Assembly: GCF_937919355.1 (NCBI RefSeq) | Contig: NZ_CALFSA010000105.1 | Span: 1-46,446 of the forward strand | Reading direction: 5' to 3' | Source: an uncultured Methanofollis sp. | GTDB lineage: Archaea > Halobacteriota > Methanomicrobia > Methanomicrobiales > Methanofollaceae | Length of the DNA stretch: 46,446 nt | Part shown: piece after piece, positions 25,524 to 31,980 of the stretch | Layout: every line of letters begins with the position of its first letter | How positions within the stretch are numbered: position 1 is the stretch's first letter | The notes under the pieces: generated by a model | Told to the model about the DNA's origin: nothing | Database searches by the model: none | The model's input: only the letters and a program-made list of their open reading frames with translations | Translations under genes and position numbers: made by a program

Positions 25524-25774
25524 CTGATGACCGTCGTGATGCTCCGAAAGCCTTCGCCGCCGCCGTCGTCGCACTCCACGGCGCTCACCCGTTCCAGTCT
25601 CACCCCGTCGGTCGCCCTCTTCAGCATGCAGTAGGCGCGGGCCGGGGAGGTCACCCACCGCCCGCCCTCGCAGAAGCGGACTGAATGGACGCAGAACCGG
25701 CAGTTGTCCAGGATCCGCGCCGCCCCTGCCTGGCAGGGGACCGCCCCCCCTTTCCCGACCTTCAGAACCCGCAT
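25520..25774 (-). CDS. Small cysteine-rich protein, partner of the YkgJ-like protein
   Basis: An 84-residue protein with six cysteines (VPC, NCRFC, VRFC, AYC, VEC), which suggests metal or iron-sulfur binding. I do not recognise the family. GGGAGGAGTGAA directly before the ATG at 25774 is one of the best ribosome-binding sites here and fixes the start; the longer open frame to 25867 overlaps the YkgJ-like gene and is not credible. It begins one base after the stop of that gene, so the two form an operon. Confidence 0.68.
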   Translation of the reverse strand: MRVLKVGKGGAVPCQAGAARILDNCRFCVHSVRFCEGGRWVTSPARAYCMLKRATDGVRLERVSAVECDDGGGEGFRSITTVIS

Positions 25775-25775
25775 T

Positions 25776-26270
25776 TCACTCCTCCCGGTACCACACGGCC
25801 GTGTAACCGGCGTCAGCGAGGGTCCGGTCGGCGTCGGCGTGCCAGTCGTCCCCCTCACCGCCTGCACGGGGGACGACCTCTCTCTCCCAGAGGGCCTTCA
25901 GAACGGGATCGTCTGTCCTGAGGTCGAGTCTCCCCTTCAGTTCGCCGACGACTTCGCCGTGGGCGAGCACCCGCATCCTGCAGCAGGCGAAGTTCCGGCA
26001 GAATGACGGGCGTGAGGCGTGGACCGTGCAGACGTATGTCCCCTTCTCCGCCCGCAGGAAGGGGCAGGCGGCGGTTTTGGTCCACTGGACCGACGGGCGC
26101 CTGAAGGCCGGGAGGTAGCGGTCCTCTACCTTCGCCGTGAATGCCTCGCCGGTGACCGTGACGGTGCACCTGAACTCCTGCGGCCCTGTCTGCCGCTGGA
26201 CCTTTACAGAGCGGCCGAAACCCATGCAGCACCTGCCGCAGAGGGTGCAGGCGAAGGGCGCTTCTCTCAT
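25776..26270 (-). CDS. YkgJ-family zinc/iron-chelating cysteine-cluster protein
   Basis: A 164-residue protein with the family pattern: CTLCGRCCMGFG near the N-terminus, then CPFLRAEKGTYVCTVHASRP and SFCRNFACCRMR. These cysteines are thought to bind a metal cluster in YkgJ/CxxCxxCC proteins, but no reaction is firmly established. Archaeal relatives are usually this size. It is cotranscribed with the 84-residue cysteine-rich protein downstream and divergent from the nucleotide-sugar synthase gene, with an 80-base gap. Confidence 0.85.
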   Translation of the reverse strand: MREAPFACTLCGRCCMGFGRSVKVQRQTGPQEFRCTVTVTGEAFTAKVEDRYLPAFRRPSVQWTKTAACPFLRAEKGTYVCTVHASRPSFCRNFACCRMRVLAHGEVVGELKGRLDLRTDDPVLKALWEREVVPRAGGEGDDWHADADRTLADAGYTAVWYREE

Positions 26271-26350
26271 ACCTCATACTCTTCCCGACGGCCGATATCA
26301 TTTTCCATTCCAGTAAGTTCAAATGGTTTTTCGCGCCATCCTTCTTCACT

Positions 26351-27529
26351 ATGAAGGTCTGCATCATGTGCGGGGGCGAAGGGACCCGCCTCCGCCCGCT
26401 CACCTTTGAGCGGCCCAAACCCTGCATTCCGATCGTGAACCGACCCTCGATCACCCATCTCGTCACCCACCTCGCCGACCTCGGTTTCACCGAGATGGTC
26501 CTCACCCTGGGATACAAGGGGGACGACATCGAAGAGGCCCTCGGAGACGGTTCGCTCTTCGGCGCCGAGATCACCTATGTCCACGAGGACATCAAACTCG
26601 GGACGGCCGGGAGCGTCAAGAACGCCCAGCAGTTCCTGGACGGCGCCCCCTTCCTGGTGGTCGGCGGCGACCATGTGGCAGACCTCAACCTGCTGGAGTT
26701 CTACCGGGAGCACCTGAGACGCGACGCCGTCGCCACTATCGGCCTCATCTCCATCGACGACCCCTCGGAGTACGGCATCGCCGAGATCGACGTGAACTAC
26801 TGCATCAAGCGCTTCAAGGAGAAGCCCGGCCCCGGCGAGATCTTCTCAAACCTCGCCTCGACAGGGATGTACGTCTGCAGCCCGGAGATCTTCGACTATA
26901 TCCCGGCGGGCGAGAAGGTGGACTTCGCACGGAACGTCTTCCCCCGCCTCCTCGACGAAGGGAAGACCATCCGCGCCTGGCTCGCCCGCGGCAACTGGAG
27001 CGACGTGGGCAGTCCACGGTCCCTGCGGCAGGCCGAACGCTGGAAGTTGCAGGAGATCACGACGACGAACATCTCCGGCGACCTCCATGTGAAGGGTGCG
27101 AAGATCGTCGGCCCTGTCTCCCTCGGCGGGTCCCTCTCTCTCGGGAACAACTCCCAGATCATCGGACCGGTCTCGATCGGGCGGGGGACGACCATCGAGA
27201 GCAATGTCCTCATCGGCCCGTACACGAGCATCGGGGAGGACTGCGTGATCAAGAGCAACGCAAAGATCTTCTCTGCCTCCATCTACAACCAGGTGGTCAT
27301 CGGCACGGGCACGACCGTTTCCGGTGCGATCATCGACAACGACACGATCATCGGTGACGGGTGCTCCATCGAGAACGATACGGTCATCGGCCCGCGGGTC
27401 GTCATCCAGAACAGGGTGACCATCCACTCAGGGACCCGCCTCTGGCCCGAGGTGATCGTCCCCGACGGGACGGTCGTCAAGGAGCACGTCCTCAACGACA
27501 AATACGATGTGCGTTACGAGGGGTCGTAA
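26351..27529 (+). CDS. Nucleotide-sugar pyrophosphorylase with left-handed beta-helix (mannose-1-phosphate guanylyltransferase-like)
   Basis: A 392-residue enzyme that transfers a nucleotidyl group to a sugar 1-phosphate. The N-terminal Rossmann-like domain opens with CIMCGGEGTRLRPLTFERPK, the signature of the family, and continues with LGYKGDDIEEALGDG and GTAGSVKNAQ. From about residue 235 a left-handed beta-helix of hexapeptide repeats follows (VGPVSLGGSLSLGNNSQIIG, IGPYTSIGEDCVIKSNA, IDNDTIIGDGCSIENDTVIG). The layout fits GDP-mannose or glucose-1-phosphate nucleotidyltransferases; the nucleotide and sugar cannot be fixed from sequence. It would feed surface glycan or N-glycan synthesis. 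Confidence 0.92.
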   Translation: MKVCIMCGGEGTRLRPLTFERPKPCIPIVNRPSITHLVTHLADLGFTEMVLTLGYKGDDIEEALGDGSLFGAEITYVHEDIKLGTAGSVKNAQQFLDGAPFLVVGGDHVADLNLLEFYREHLRRDAVATIGLISIDDPSEYGIAEIDVNYCIKRFKEKPGPGEIFSNLASTGMYVCSPEIFDYIPAGEKVDFARNVFPRLLDEGKTIRAWLARGNWSDVGSPRSLRQAERWKLQEITTTNISGDLHVKGAKIVGPVSLGGSLSLGNNSQIIGPVSIGRGTTIESNVLIGPYTSIGEDCVIKSNAKIFSASIYNQVVIGTGTTVSGAIIDNDTIIGDGCSIENDTVIGPRVVIQNRVTIHSGTRLWPEVIVPDGTVVKEHVLNDKYDVRYEGS

Positions 27530-27535
27530 GGACCT

Positions 27536-27545
27536 CACTTTTTTA
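27536..27545 (+). terminator. T-rich terminator of the nucleotide-sugar synthase gene
   Basis: CACTTTTTTA lies seven bases after the stop codon. No strong stem is seen; the T6 tract alone is the expected archaeal signal. Confidence 0.45.
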
Positions 27546-27610
27546 GGGCTGCGGGCGGCAGTCCTTTGGTTGAGACTATAGGAGAAGGCAGTGGATTGGT
27601 TTCCCGCGCT

Positions 27611-27720
27611 CTCCCATCCCCTACCCTATCCTGATGGCAGGGGGTCCGGGGGTGAAACCCCCGGGGCAGTCATAAGAGTTTTGCAGGATCTGATTCCCTC
27701 CACCTGATGAAAATCCTGTT
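27611..27720 (+). repeat. Intergenic repeat, type 1, copy 2
   Basis: It aligns with 5867-6000 through CTCCCATCCC, CCTATCCTGAT, GGGGTCCGGGGG-loop-CCCCCGGG, GTCATAAGAGTTTTGCAGGAT and AAAATCCTG. Just upstream, GAAGGCAGTGGATTGG (27584-27599) reappears inverted at 31603-31618 with one mismatch. The 320-base convergent gap between the nucleotide-sugar and CBS-ParB genes has no supportable gene. Confidence 0.7.
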
Positions 27721-27813
27721 TTGAGGGAAAGGCGGCTGATCGGTGTCCCCGATGGAGGTTATGGGGTCAAGGAGGATCTGTCGACCCGAGAATGAGGGTT
27801 TCTCCAGAACCTG

Positions 27814-27835
27814 AAAAAAAGAATTCCGCGGGTCC
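27814..27835 (-). terminator. T-rich terminator of the CBS-ParB gene
   Basis: Reading the minus strand past the stop codon at 27851, a GC-rich stretch containing CCGCGG is followed by TTCTTTTTTTCAG. The T7 tract is the likely end point. Confidence 0.45.
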
Positions 27836-27850
27836 TATCCGGACGCCCCT

Positions 27851-28645
27851 CTAACTCTGCCTGACCAGGCGGTGGGTGACGGCGACGAGGGGGTGGCGGG
27901 CGTAGTCCATGACCTTGATGTCGTCGAGGTTCCTGAGGTTCTGGGCGTGGGCGGTCCTCTCCATCCCGAGTTCAAAATTCTCGGCGACATTGATGATATA
28001 GGCGTCAAGGGTCTTGTATCCAAGCCTCTTTGCGGCGATTGCACGGTGGTGGCCGTCGACGAGGATGTAGCGCCCCGGCCTCTTCACCACGATCAGGGGT
28101 TCGGCCAGTCCCTTCTTGATCTCGTAGATCCTCCCCTCCAGTTCGTCCTCGTAGATCTTCGCCTGGGTGGGGAGCAACTGGTCGATGGGCACGAAACCCC
28201 GCGAGAGAGTGGGTTCGATGCTGTGGAGACGCCTGAGCGTGTCCATAAAATTGTAGACTTTCTCCGGGGAGACGTGCTCGATCTGTGACCTGACCACGTC
28301 GGCATTCGAGATGATCCCGATGAGGTGGTTGTTCTCGTCCACCACCGGGAGTTTCTGGATCCCTGACCTGAAGATCACGCGGGCGGCGTCGTTGACACTC
28401 ATCTCCGGGTCGGCAACGATGAGGTGACGACTCATGACCCGCTCGACCGGCGTTCCGGGGTGGATCGTCAGGAGGTCGCGTGCGGAGATATAGCCCACGA
28501 CCTCTTTTTTATCGTTGACGACCGGGAAACCGTCGTGTCTGGTCTTCTGGATCTTGTCGATGACGTCCTTGGCCGTTTCGTTGGCGCCGACAGTGACGAC
28601 ATCGTAGGTCATGTAGTCCTTGACCCGCTTCTTATCCATTAACAT
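27851..28645 (-). CDS. CBS-pair protein with ParB-like domain
   Basis: A 264-residue protein. Two CBS motifs occupy residues about 8-122 (VKDYMTYDVVTVGANETAKD, FPVVNDKKEVVGYISARDLL, VERVMSRHLIVADPEMSVND, KLPVVDENNHLIGIISNADV), a module that senses adenosyl nucleotides. Residues about 148-225 are a ParB/sulfiredoxin-like fold with the hallmark YILVDGHHRAIAAKRLGYKT. The fusion suggests a nucleotide-controlled NTPase or nuclease-like activity; no ParA partner is adjacent. ATG at 28645 and Met3 at 28639 are both possible. A TATA box at about 28683 serves the gene. Confidence 0.88.
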   Translation of the reverse strand: MLMDKKRVKDYMTYDVVTVGANETAKDVIDKIQKTRHDGFPVVNDKKEVVGYISARDLLTIHPGTPVERVMSRHLIVADPEMSVNDAARVIFRSGIQKLPVVDENNHLIGIISNADVVRSQIEHVSPEKVYNFMDTLRRLHSIEPTLSRGFVPIDQLLPTQAKIYEDELEGRIYEIKKGLAEPLIVVKRPGRYILVDGHHRAIAAKRLGYKTLDAYIINVAENFELGMERTAHAQNLRNLDDIKVMDYARHPLVAVTHRLVRQS

Positions 28646-28678
28646 CTCTTGTAACCAAGGCTACATCAAGGATTCGGT

Positions 28679-28688
28679 GATATATAGC
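28679..28688 (-). promoter_or_regulatory. TATA box of the CBS-ParB gene
   Basis: The minus strand reads GCTATATATC. Transcription would start near 28658, leaving a leader of 13-19 bases. Confidence 0.6.
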
Positions 28689-28696
28689 GTTTGTGG

Positions 28697-28703
28697 AAAA
28701 AAA
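28697..28703 (-). terminator. T tract terminating hsp20
   Basis: Sixteen bases past the hsp20 stop codon the minus strand reads CCTTTTTTTCC, just ahead of the next gene's promoter. Confidence 0.45.
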
Positions 28704-28718
28704 GGTGAGAATCGGCGG

Positions 28719-29183
28719 TTACTCGATCGGGATGAGCGTACCCCTCTCGATCTCCTCTTTTTTGAAGTGGACCTCGAGGACGCCGTTCTTGAAGGTGGCG
28801 CTCGCTCCCTCTTCTTTGACCTCGGCCGGGAGAGAGATCACTCTCTTCATAGTCCCGTAGTAGCGTTCCCGCATGGCATATCCTTCCTTCCCGCCCTCTC
28901 TCTCTTCTTTCTGGACTGCTGAGATCTCGAGGAGCTTCGGGTTGATGAGCCGCAGCGAGATGTTATCCTTATCGGCGCCCGGCAGGTCTGCGACGACGAT
29001 GACCTCGTCGTCATGCGCATAGACGTCCACTCTCGGCCCTTCTCCCCTGAGCATGGGGAAGGTGCGACCCGGTGCCGACTCGGCGAGGAGGGACTGGAAG
29101 CGGCCCTCCATCTCGGCCCGCATCTCGTTCATCATCTCGTCGAAATCTCTCCAGAATGAATAAACTCCACGTCTTGGTGCCAT
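28719..29183 (-). CDS. Small heat shock protein, Hsp20/alpha-crystallin family
   Basis: A 154-residue ATP-independent chaperone. After an N-terminal arm (RRGVYSFWRDFDEMMNEMRA) comes the alpha-crystallin domain (about 52-145: PRVDVYAHDDEVIVVADLPG, NISLRLINPKLLEISA, RVISLPAEVKEEGASATFKN, GVLEVHFKK). The tail GTLIPIE carries the IxI-like motif used in oligomer assembly. AAGGAGAAG before the ATG at 29183 fixes the start; the open frame continuing upstream to 29651 is a shadow of the divergent gene. A TATA box at 29239-29246 fits. Confidence 0.95.
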   Translation of the reverse strand: MAPRRGVYSFWRDFDEMMNEMRAEMEGRFQSLLAESAPGRTFPMLRGEGPRVDVYAHDDEVIVVADLPGADKDNISLRLINPKLLEISAVQKEEREGGKEGYAMRERYYGTMKRVISLPAEVKEEGASATFKNGVLEVHFKKEEIERGTLIPIE

Positions 29184-29238
29184 ATTTTTCTTCTCCTTAC
29201 ACCCTGCGCATGGTGCTAACCTTTTGTAAGCGCTCATA

Positions 29239-29246
29239 CTATATAC
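29239..29246 (-). promoter_or_regulatory. TATA box of hsp20
   Basis: The sequence CTATATAC (minus strand GTATATAG) is almost symmetric and lies in the 121-base gap between the divergent hsp20 and FKBP-like genes. For hsp20 it predicts a start near 29218. It might also serve the plus strand. Confidence 0.5.
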
Positions 29247-29304
29247 GTGTTGCCCAATGCACGGACAGCGTCCTTTATGGGCTGGTGATGCGATTGAGTA
29301 CATA

Positions 29305-30015
29305 ATGGTCAGCAAACCAAAGACGCGCACCCCGGAAGAGAAAGGTTCCGGGAAGAGAACGAAGACGCAGATCGCGATGCTGGTCTTCGGTGTGCTCTTT
29401 GCCTTCCTCATGGTGGCTTCGTATGCCGTGCCGGCAATGAGCGCGTTCAAGAGCGTAAAGCCCGGTGACTCTGTCCTGGTCGACGTCACCATCCGCGATG
29501 ACGCGGGCATTCCGGTCCTCACGACGAGCCAGCAGATCCAGGCCGACGAGTATGCGAAGAATCGGGCCGTTTTCTGGACCCCCTCGATGAGCCTGATCGC
29601 CGGTGCTGAGTCCTCGGACGACACCTTCATCCACCCGGTGCAGGCGAGCATTTACAACTCGGTGCAGGGCGACTTCGGCCTCCTCCCCTGGGAGATGACC
29701 GCCCTCACCGATGGCGTCCTCGGCATGCGTGAGATGGAGACGAAGAAGGTCCCGCTCAACACTGAAGTCTCGGCCATCACCGTCGGGGCGGACGAGTCGG
29801 ATCGCCTGGGCCTGAACTTCACCCAGGTCAATGTCGGCGACCGTTTCATCAGGCAGATGACGATCACGAAGAACGCAACGGTCTTCACCGACCCGGCCTC
29901 CTCGATCTCATACTTCCGGATCGGGAAGGTCACCCAGAAAAACAGTGAAAATCTGACTGTTGACTTCACCTACGGCACTGCCGACGTGACCGTCAGGTCG
30001 ATCACCTCGGCGTGA
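29305..30015 (+). CDS. Membrane-anchored FKBP-like protein
   Basis: A 236-residue protein. Positively charged N-terminus (KPKTRTPEEKGSGKRTKTQ), one membrane anchor (IAMLVFGVLFAFLMVASYAV, about 23-42), then a probably extracytoplasmic domain. The segment GDSVLVDVTIRDDAGIPVLT and later LTDGVLGMREMETKKVPL echo the opening strand and GMK.GEKK motif of FKBP-type peptidyl-prolyl isomerases. The active-site aromatic residues are not clearly conserved, so activity is uncertain. The ATG at 29305 is the first good start; no convincing SD is in range. An inverted repeat follows the stop codon. Confidence 0.68.
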   Translation: MVSKPKTRTPEEKGSGKRTKTQIAMLVFGVLFAFLMVASYAVPAMSAFKSVKPGDSVLVDVTIRDDAGIPVLTTSQQIQADEYAKNRAVFWTPSMSLIAGAESSDDTFIHPVQASIYNSVQGDFGLLPWEMTALTDGVLGMREMETKKVPLNTEVSAITVGADESDRLGLNFTQVNVGDRFIRQMTITKNATVFTDPASSISYFRIGKVTQKNSENLTVDFTYGTADVTVRSITSA

Positions 30016-30020
30016 TCCCG

Positions 30021-30038
30021 GTGGGTATTTATACCCAC
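30021..30038 (+). promoter_or_regulatory. Dyad-symmetric TATA region before the mini-thioredoxin gene
   Basis: GTGGGTA-TTTA-TACCCAC is a perfect inverted repeat whose centre, TATTTATA, is a good TATA box. A start about 26 bases on coincides with the ATG at 30056. The same hairpin followed by CTCTCTTTTTC may instead terminate the preceding FKBP-like gene. Confidence 0.5.
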
Positions 30039-30055
30039 ACTCTCTTTTTCTGCCC

Positions 30056-30316
30056 ATGACGCTGAGGATCCTCTGCTATTTCCAGGAGGGGTGCATGGGG
30101 TGCATGGAGCAGGAACCGATCAACCGCGAGGTCGAGCGGACCTTCGGGGTGACGGTCGAGGAACGCGACGCCATGAAACATCCCGAGGATATCCGGAGAT
30201 ACGCCCTGACCGTGACCCCCACCGTCCTCGTCCTCGTGGACGGCGAGGTCAAAGAGCGTTTCGAGGGGGTCGCCCACACCGAGACCCTCGGTGCGGCGAT
30301 CGAGAAATACCGGTGA
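30056..30316 (+). CDS. Thioredoxin-fold mini-protein with CMGC motif
   Basis: An 86-residue thioredoxin-like protein. The redox motif is CMGC in YFQEGCMGCMEQEPINREV, and the family cis-proline lies in LTVTPTVLVLVDGEV. It is shorter than classical thioredoxins and resembles the glutaredoxin-like small thioredoxins of methanogens. It may reduce protein disulfides in the cytoplasm. No reductase is adjacent. The transcript may be leaderless; no SD is seen. Confidence 0.82.
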   Translation: MTLRILCYFQEGCMGCMEQEPINREVERTFGVTVEERDAMKHPEDIRRYALTVTPTVLVLVDGEVKERFEGVAHTETLGAAIEKYR

Positions 30317-30353
30317 GGGCGGGGCCCCGCCCCCATTTTTTCCGGGGAAAAAA
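30317..30353. terminator. Bidirectional terminator between convergent genes
   Basis: GGGCGGGGCCCCGCCC (30317-30332) is a perfect palindrome followed by CCATTTTTT. The T tract continues into TTTTTTCC-GG-GGAAAAAA (30336-30353), itself an inverted repeat that supplies a T tract for the minus-strand gene ending at 30376. Confidence 0.65.
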
Positions 30354-30375
30354 GACGTGATGGGTGCGGGGGTCT

Positions 30376-30948
30376 TCACACCCTGTACGCATAGATACGC
30401 TTGATCTTTTTTGCAACCGTCTTCCAGCCTTCCTTTCTGAGGATAGGGCCGTCGCGGAGTTTAATGTGGGAGACGCGGAAGGTCACCTTGCCGATGGTGT
30501 AGACCTCGTTGACGGCGAAGAACTCCTCGCCGTCGCACTTTTTGTAGAGGGGGAGGGTCTTTGCCCTGTCGTGGACTGACACCCTGACCACCACCTCCTC
30601 GATCACACGCGTCCAGAGGGCGGTGATCTCCGGCGCCTTCGCCGTTACGACTCTCTTCGGGCCCACCTCGATCGCCGTCACTTCGACCGAGACACCTTCG
30701 TCGCCGCACTCGGCGACAAGATAGTCGCCAACAGAACAGACGTCCTCTTCGAGGAGTTCGACGGTGCCGACCTCTGACTCCTTCTCGCGGCTCACGATCG
30801 CCTTCACCGGGATGATCGTCTCTGTTGGTTTCGGAACATGATGGACGGCCCCGCAGATGGTGCAGCGCACCAGGAGGTCGCCCGCCTCCTTGAGGAGGTC
30901 GTGATCGGTCTCGTCCTCGCACTGCGGACAATGGGTGGTGATGTACAT
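30376..30948 (-). CDS. HVO_0476-family zinc-finger protein
   Basis: A 190-residue archaeal protein. The N-terminus holds a zinc ribbon with CPQCEDETDH and CTICGAVHHV, and the rest is a beta-rich domain (VKAIVSREKESEVGTVELLE, AIEVGPKRVVTAKAPEITAL, SVHDRAKTLPLYKKCDGEEF). The family is widespread in archaea without an assigned function; a link to RNA or translation is only a guess. The start at 30948 gives the natural N-terminus MYITTHCPQC; the open frame beyond it is a shadow of the DUF371 gene. A TATA-like TTTTAATA 27 bases upstream predicts a leaderless message. Confidence 0.85.
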   Translation of the reverse strand: MYITTHCPQCEDETDHDLLKEAGDLLVRCTICGAVHHVPKPTETIIPVKAIVSREKESEVGTVELLEEDVCSVGDYLVAECGDEGVSVEVTAIEVGPKRVVTAKAPEITALWTRVIEEVVVRVSVHDRAKTLPLYKKCDGEEFFAVNEVYTIGKVTFRVSHIKLRDGPILRKEGWKTVAKKIKRIYAYRV

Positions 30949-30967
30949 TTCAATAGAATGAGGGCAC

Positions 30968-30978
30968 ACCATTATTAA
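30968..30978 (-). promoter_or_regulatory. TATA-like box of the zinc-finger gene
   Basis: The minus strand reads TTTTAATAATG within the 33-base divergent gap to the DUF371 gene. Its spacing of about 27 bases to the ATG at 30948 implies no leader. Confidence 0.45.
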
Positions 30979-30981
30979 AAG

Positions 30982-31410
30982 ATGAAGGCGCAGGACACAA
31001 TCCACTGTTTTGGGCATGCCAATGTGCAGGCCCTCCACCGCACCACCTTCGAGGTGACGAAGGAGGCCGACCTTTCGCCGGCCGGCGACTGTATCATCGG
31101 CGTCTCGGCAGACAAGGGCGCCGCAGACCTCGACCCCGCCCTGAAGACCCTTCTCGCCGACGACCGCGCCGAGGTGACCACCCGCCTCCGTGCCGGCGGT
31201 ATCGAGGTCGTCGTCAGGTCGCACGGCAGCGCCGCCCTCACCCTCAACCACCCGACCGACCTTGTCTGGCGGCGGAGCACCTTTGCCTGCGGGAGGACCG
31301 TGACTGTCGGGTCGGACACCGTGGCCAGGACGATCGACCGGCGCCTCGTCGCCGCACTTGCCGACGGCGCCGACCTCATCGTTGAGATCGAGGCGTCCGT
31401 CCCGGAGTAG
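30982..31410 (+). CDS. DUF371 family protein
   Basis: A 142-residue archaeal protein of the DUF371 family. Recognisable segments are CFGHANVQALHRTTFEVTKE, DCIIGVSADKGAADLDPALK, GSAALTLNHPTDLVWRRSTF and RRLVAALADGADLIVEIEA. Full length for the family. Function is unknown. It is divergent from the zinc-finger gene with only 33 bases between start codons, so their promoters must overlap. Confidence 0.88.
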   Translation: MKAQDTIHCFGHANVQALHRTTFEVTKEADLSPAGDCIIGVSADKGAADLDPALKTLLADDRAEVTTRLRAGGIEVVVRSHGSAALTLNHPTDLVWRRSTFACGRTVTVGSDTVARTIDRRLVAALADGADLIVEIEASVPE

Positions 31411-31797
31411 GGCGACGGAGAACAACTGATACCGAACTCTATCTGTTCTGCTATCAGAGGATAGGAGGGATGGCAGCATCCTCTCCAAACACAGAGTTTA
31501 CCCGCTTGAGATTCAATCCTGAGCGGGGGTCCGGGGGGAACAAGCGTAGCGAGTTCGAGAAGACTGTTAGGTCTTCGCTGGTAGTCCCCCGGAGGAGAAT
31601 GCCGATCCACTGCCTTCCCCATGATGTCCGCCGGGGGATCTATCGAAGATCAAAGATCTTCTCTAACTCCCTCCGGTCGTCCCCCACTTGCGATTGGTCC
31701 CGGGAAGAGCGAACAGGAGATCCTGCCTCCAGGCCCAAGCACACTAGAAAAGGATATTTTCAGCGTCGATTTCTCGTTACACTCCAAGGGATACCCT
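31411..31797. repeat. Convergent gap with copies of both intergenic repeat types
   Basis: This 387-base gap has no supportable gene. At 31513-31538 AATCCTGAGCGGGGGTCCGG recalls the type 1 core. An inverted type 2 copy lies at 31548-31578 (GAAGAC-TGTTAG-GTCTTC with GAGTTCGA), flanked by GGGGGGAAC and AGTCCCCC. A direct type 2 copy lies at 31641-31688 (GAAGATC-AAA-GATCTTC, then AACTCCCTCCGGTCGTCCC). At 31603-31618 CCGATCCACTGCCTTC is the inverse of 27584-27599. Confidence 0.6.
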
Positions 31798-31980
31798 CTA
31801 CCCCTGCGTCACTTCCGTGATCTTCATCTCGGCCTCCTCGAGGAGGCGCTCGCAGCGGCGGATCAAATCCTCCCCGCGCTCGTACAGGGCGATGCTCTCC
31901 TCGAGACCCGTCGAGGTGTCCTCGATCTTTTTTATCGTCTCTTTCAGTTCGTTCAGGAGTTCTTCATATGTCTCTGTCAT
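31798..31980 (-). CDS. xseB: Exodeoxyribonuclease VII small subunit
   Basis: A 60-residue helical protein with the XseB pattern: YEELLNELKETIKKIEDTST, GLEESIALYERGEDLIRRCE, RLLEEAEMKI. It binds the coiled-coil region of XseA and is required for nuclease activity. Its start lies within the last 17 bases of xseA, so the two are translationally coupled. The acidic/leucine-rich spacing and length are normal. Only part of archaea carry this bacterial-type enzyme. Confidence 0.92.
   Translation of the reverse strand: MTETYEELLNELKETIKKIEDTSTGLEESIALYERGEDLIRRCERLLEEAEMKITEVTQG

Noticed and set aside
29186..29651. N-terminal extension of the hsp20 frame
   Set aside because: It is antisense to the FKBP-like gene. 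The ATG at 29183 has a good SD and yields the normal Hsp20 length.
31411..31797. Possible CRISPR or small-RNA array because of repeated hairpins
   Set aside because: Copies are few, differ in spacing and orientation, and no spacers or cas genes are present. An intergenic repeat family explains it better.
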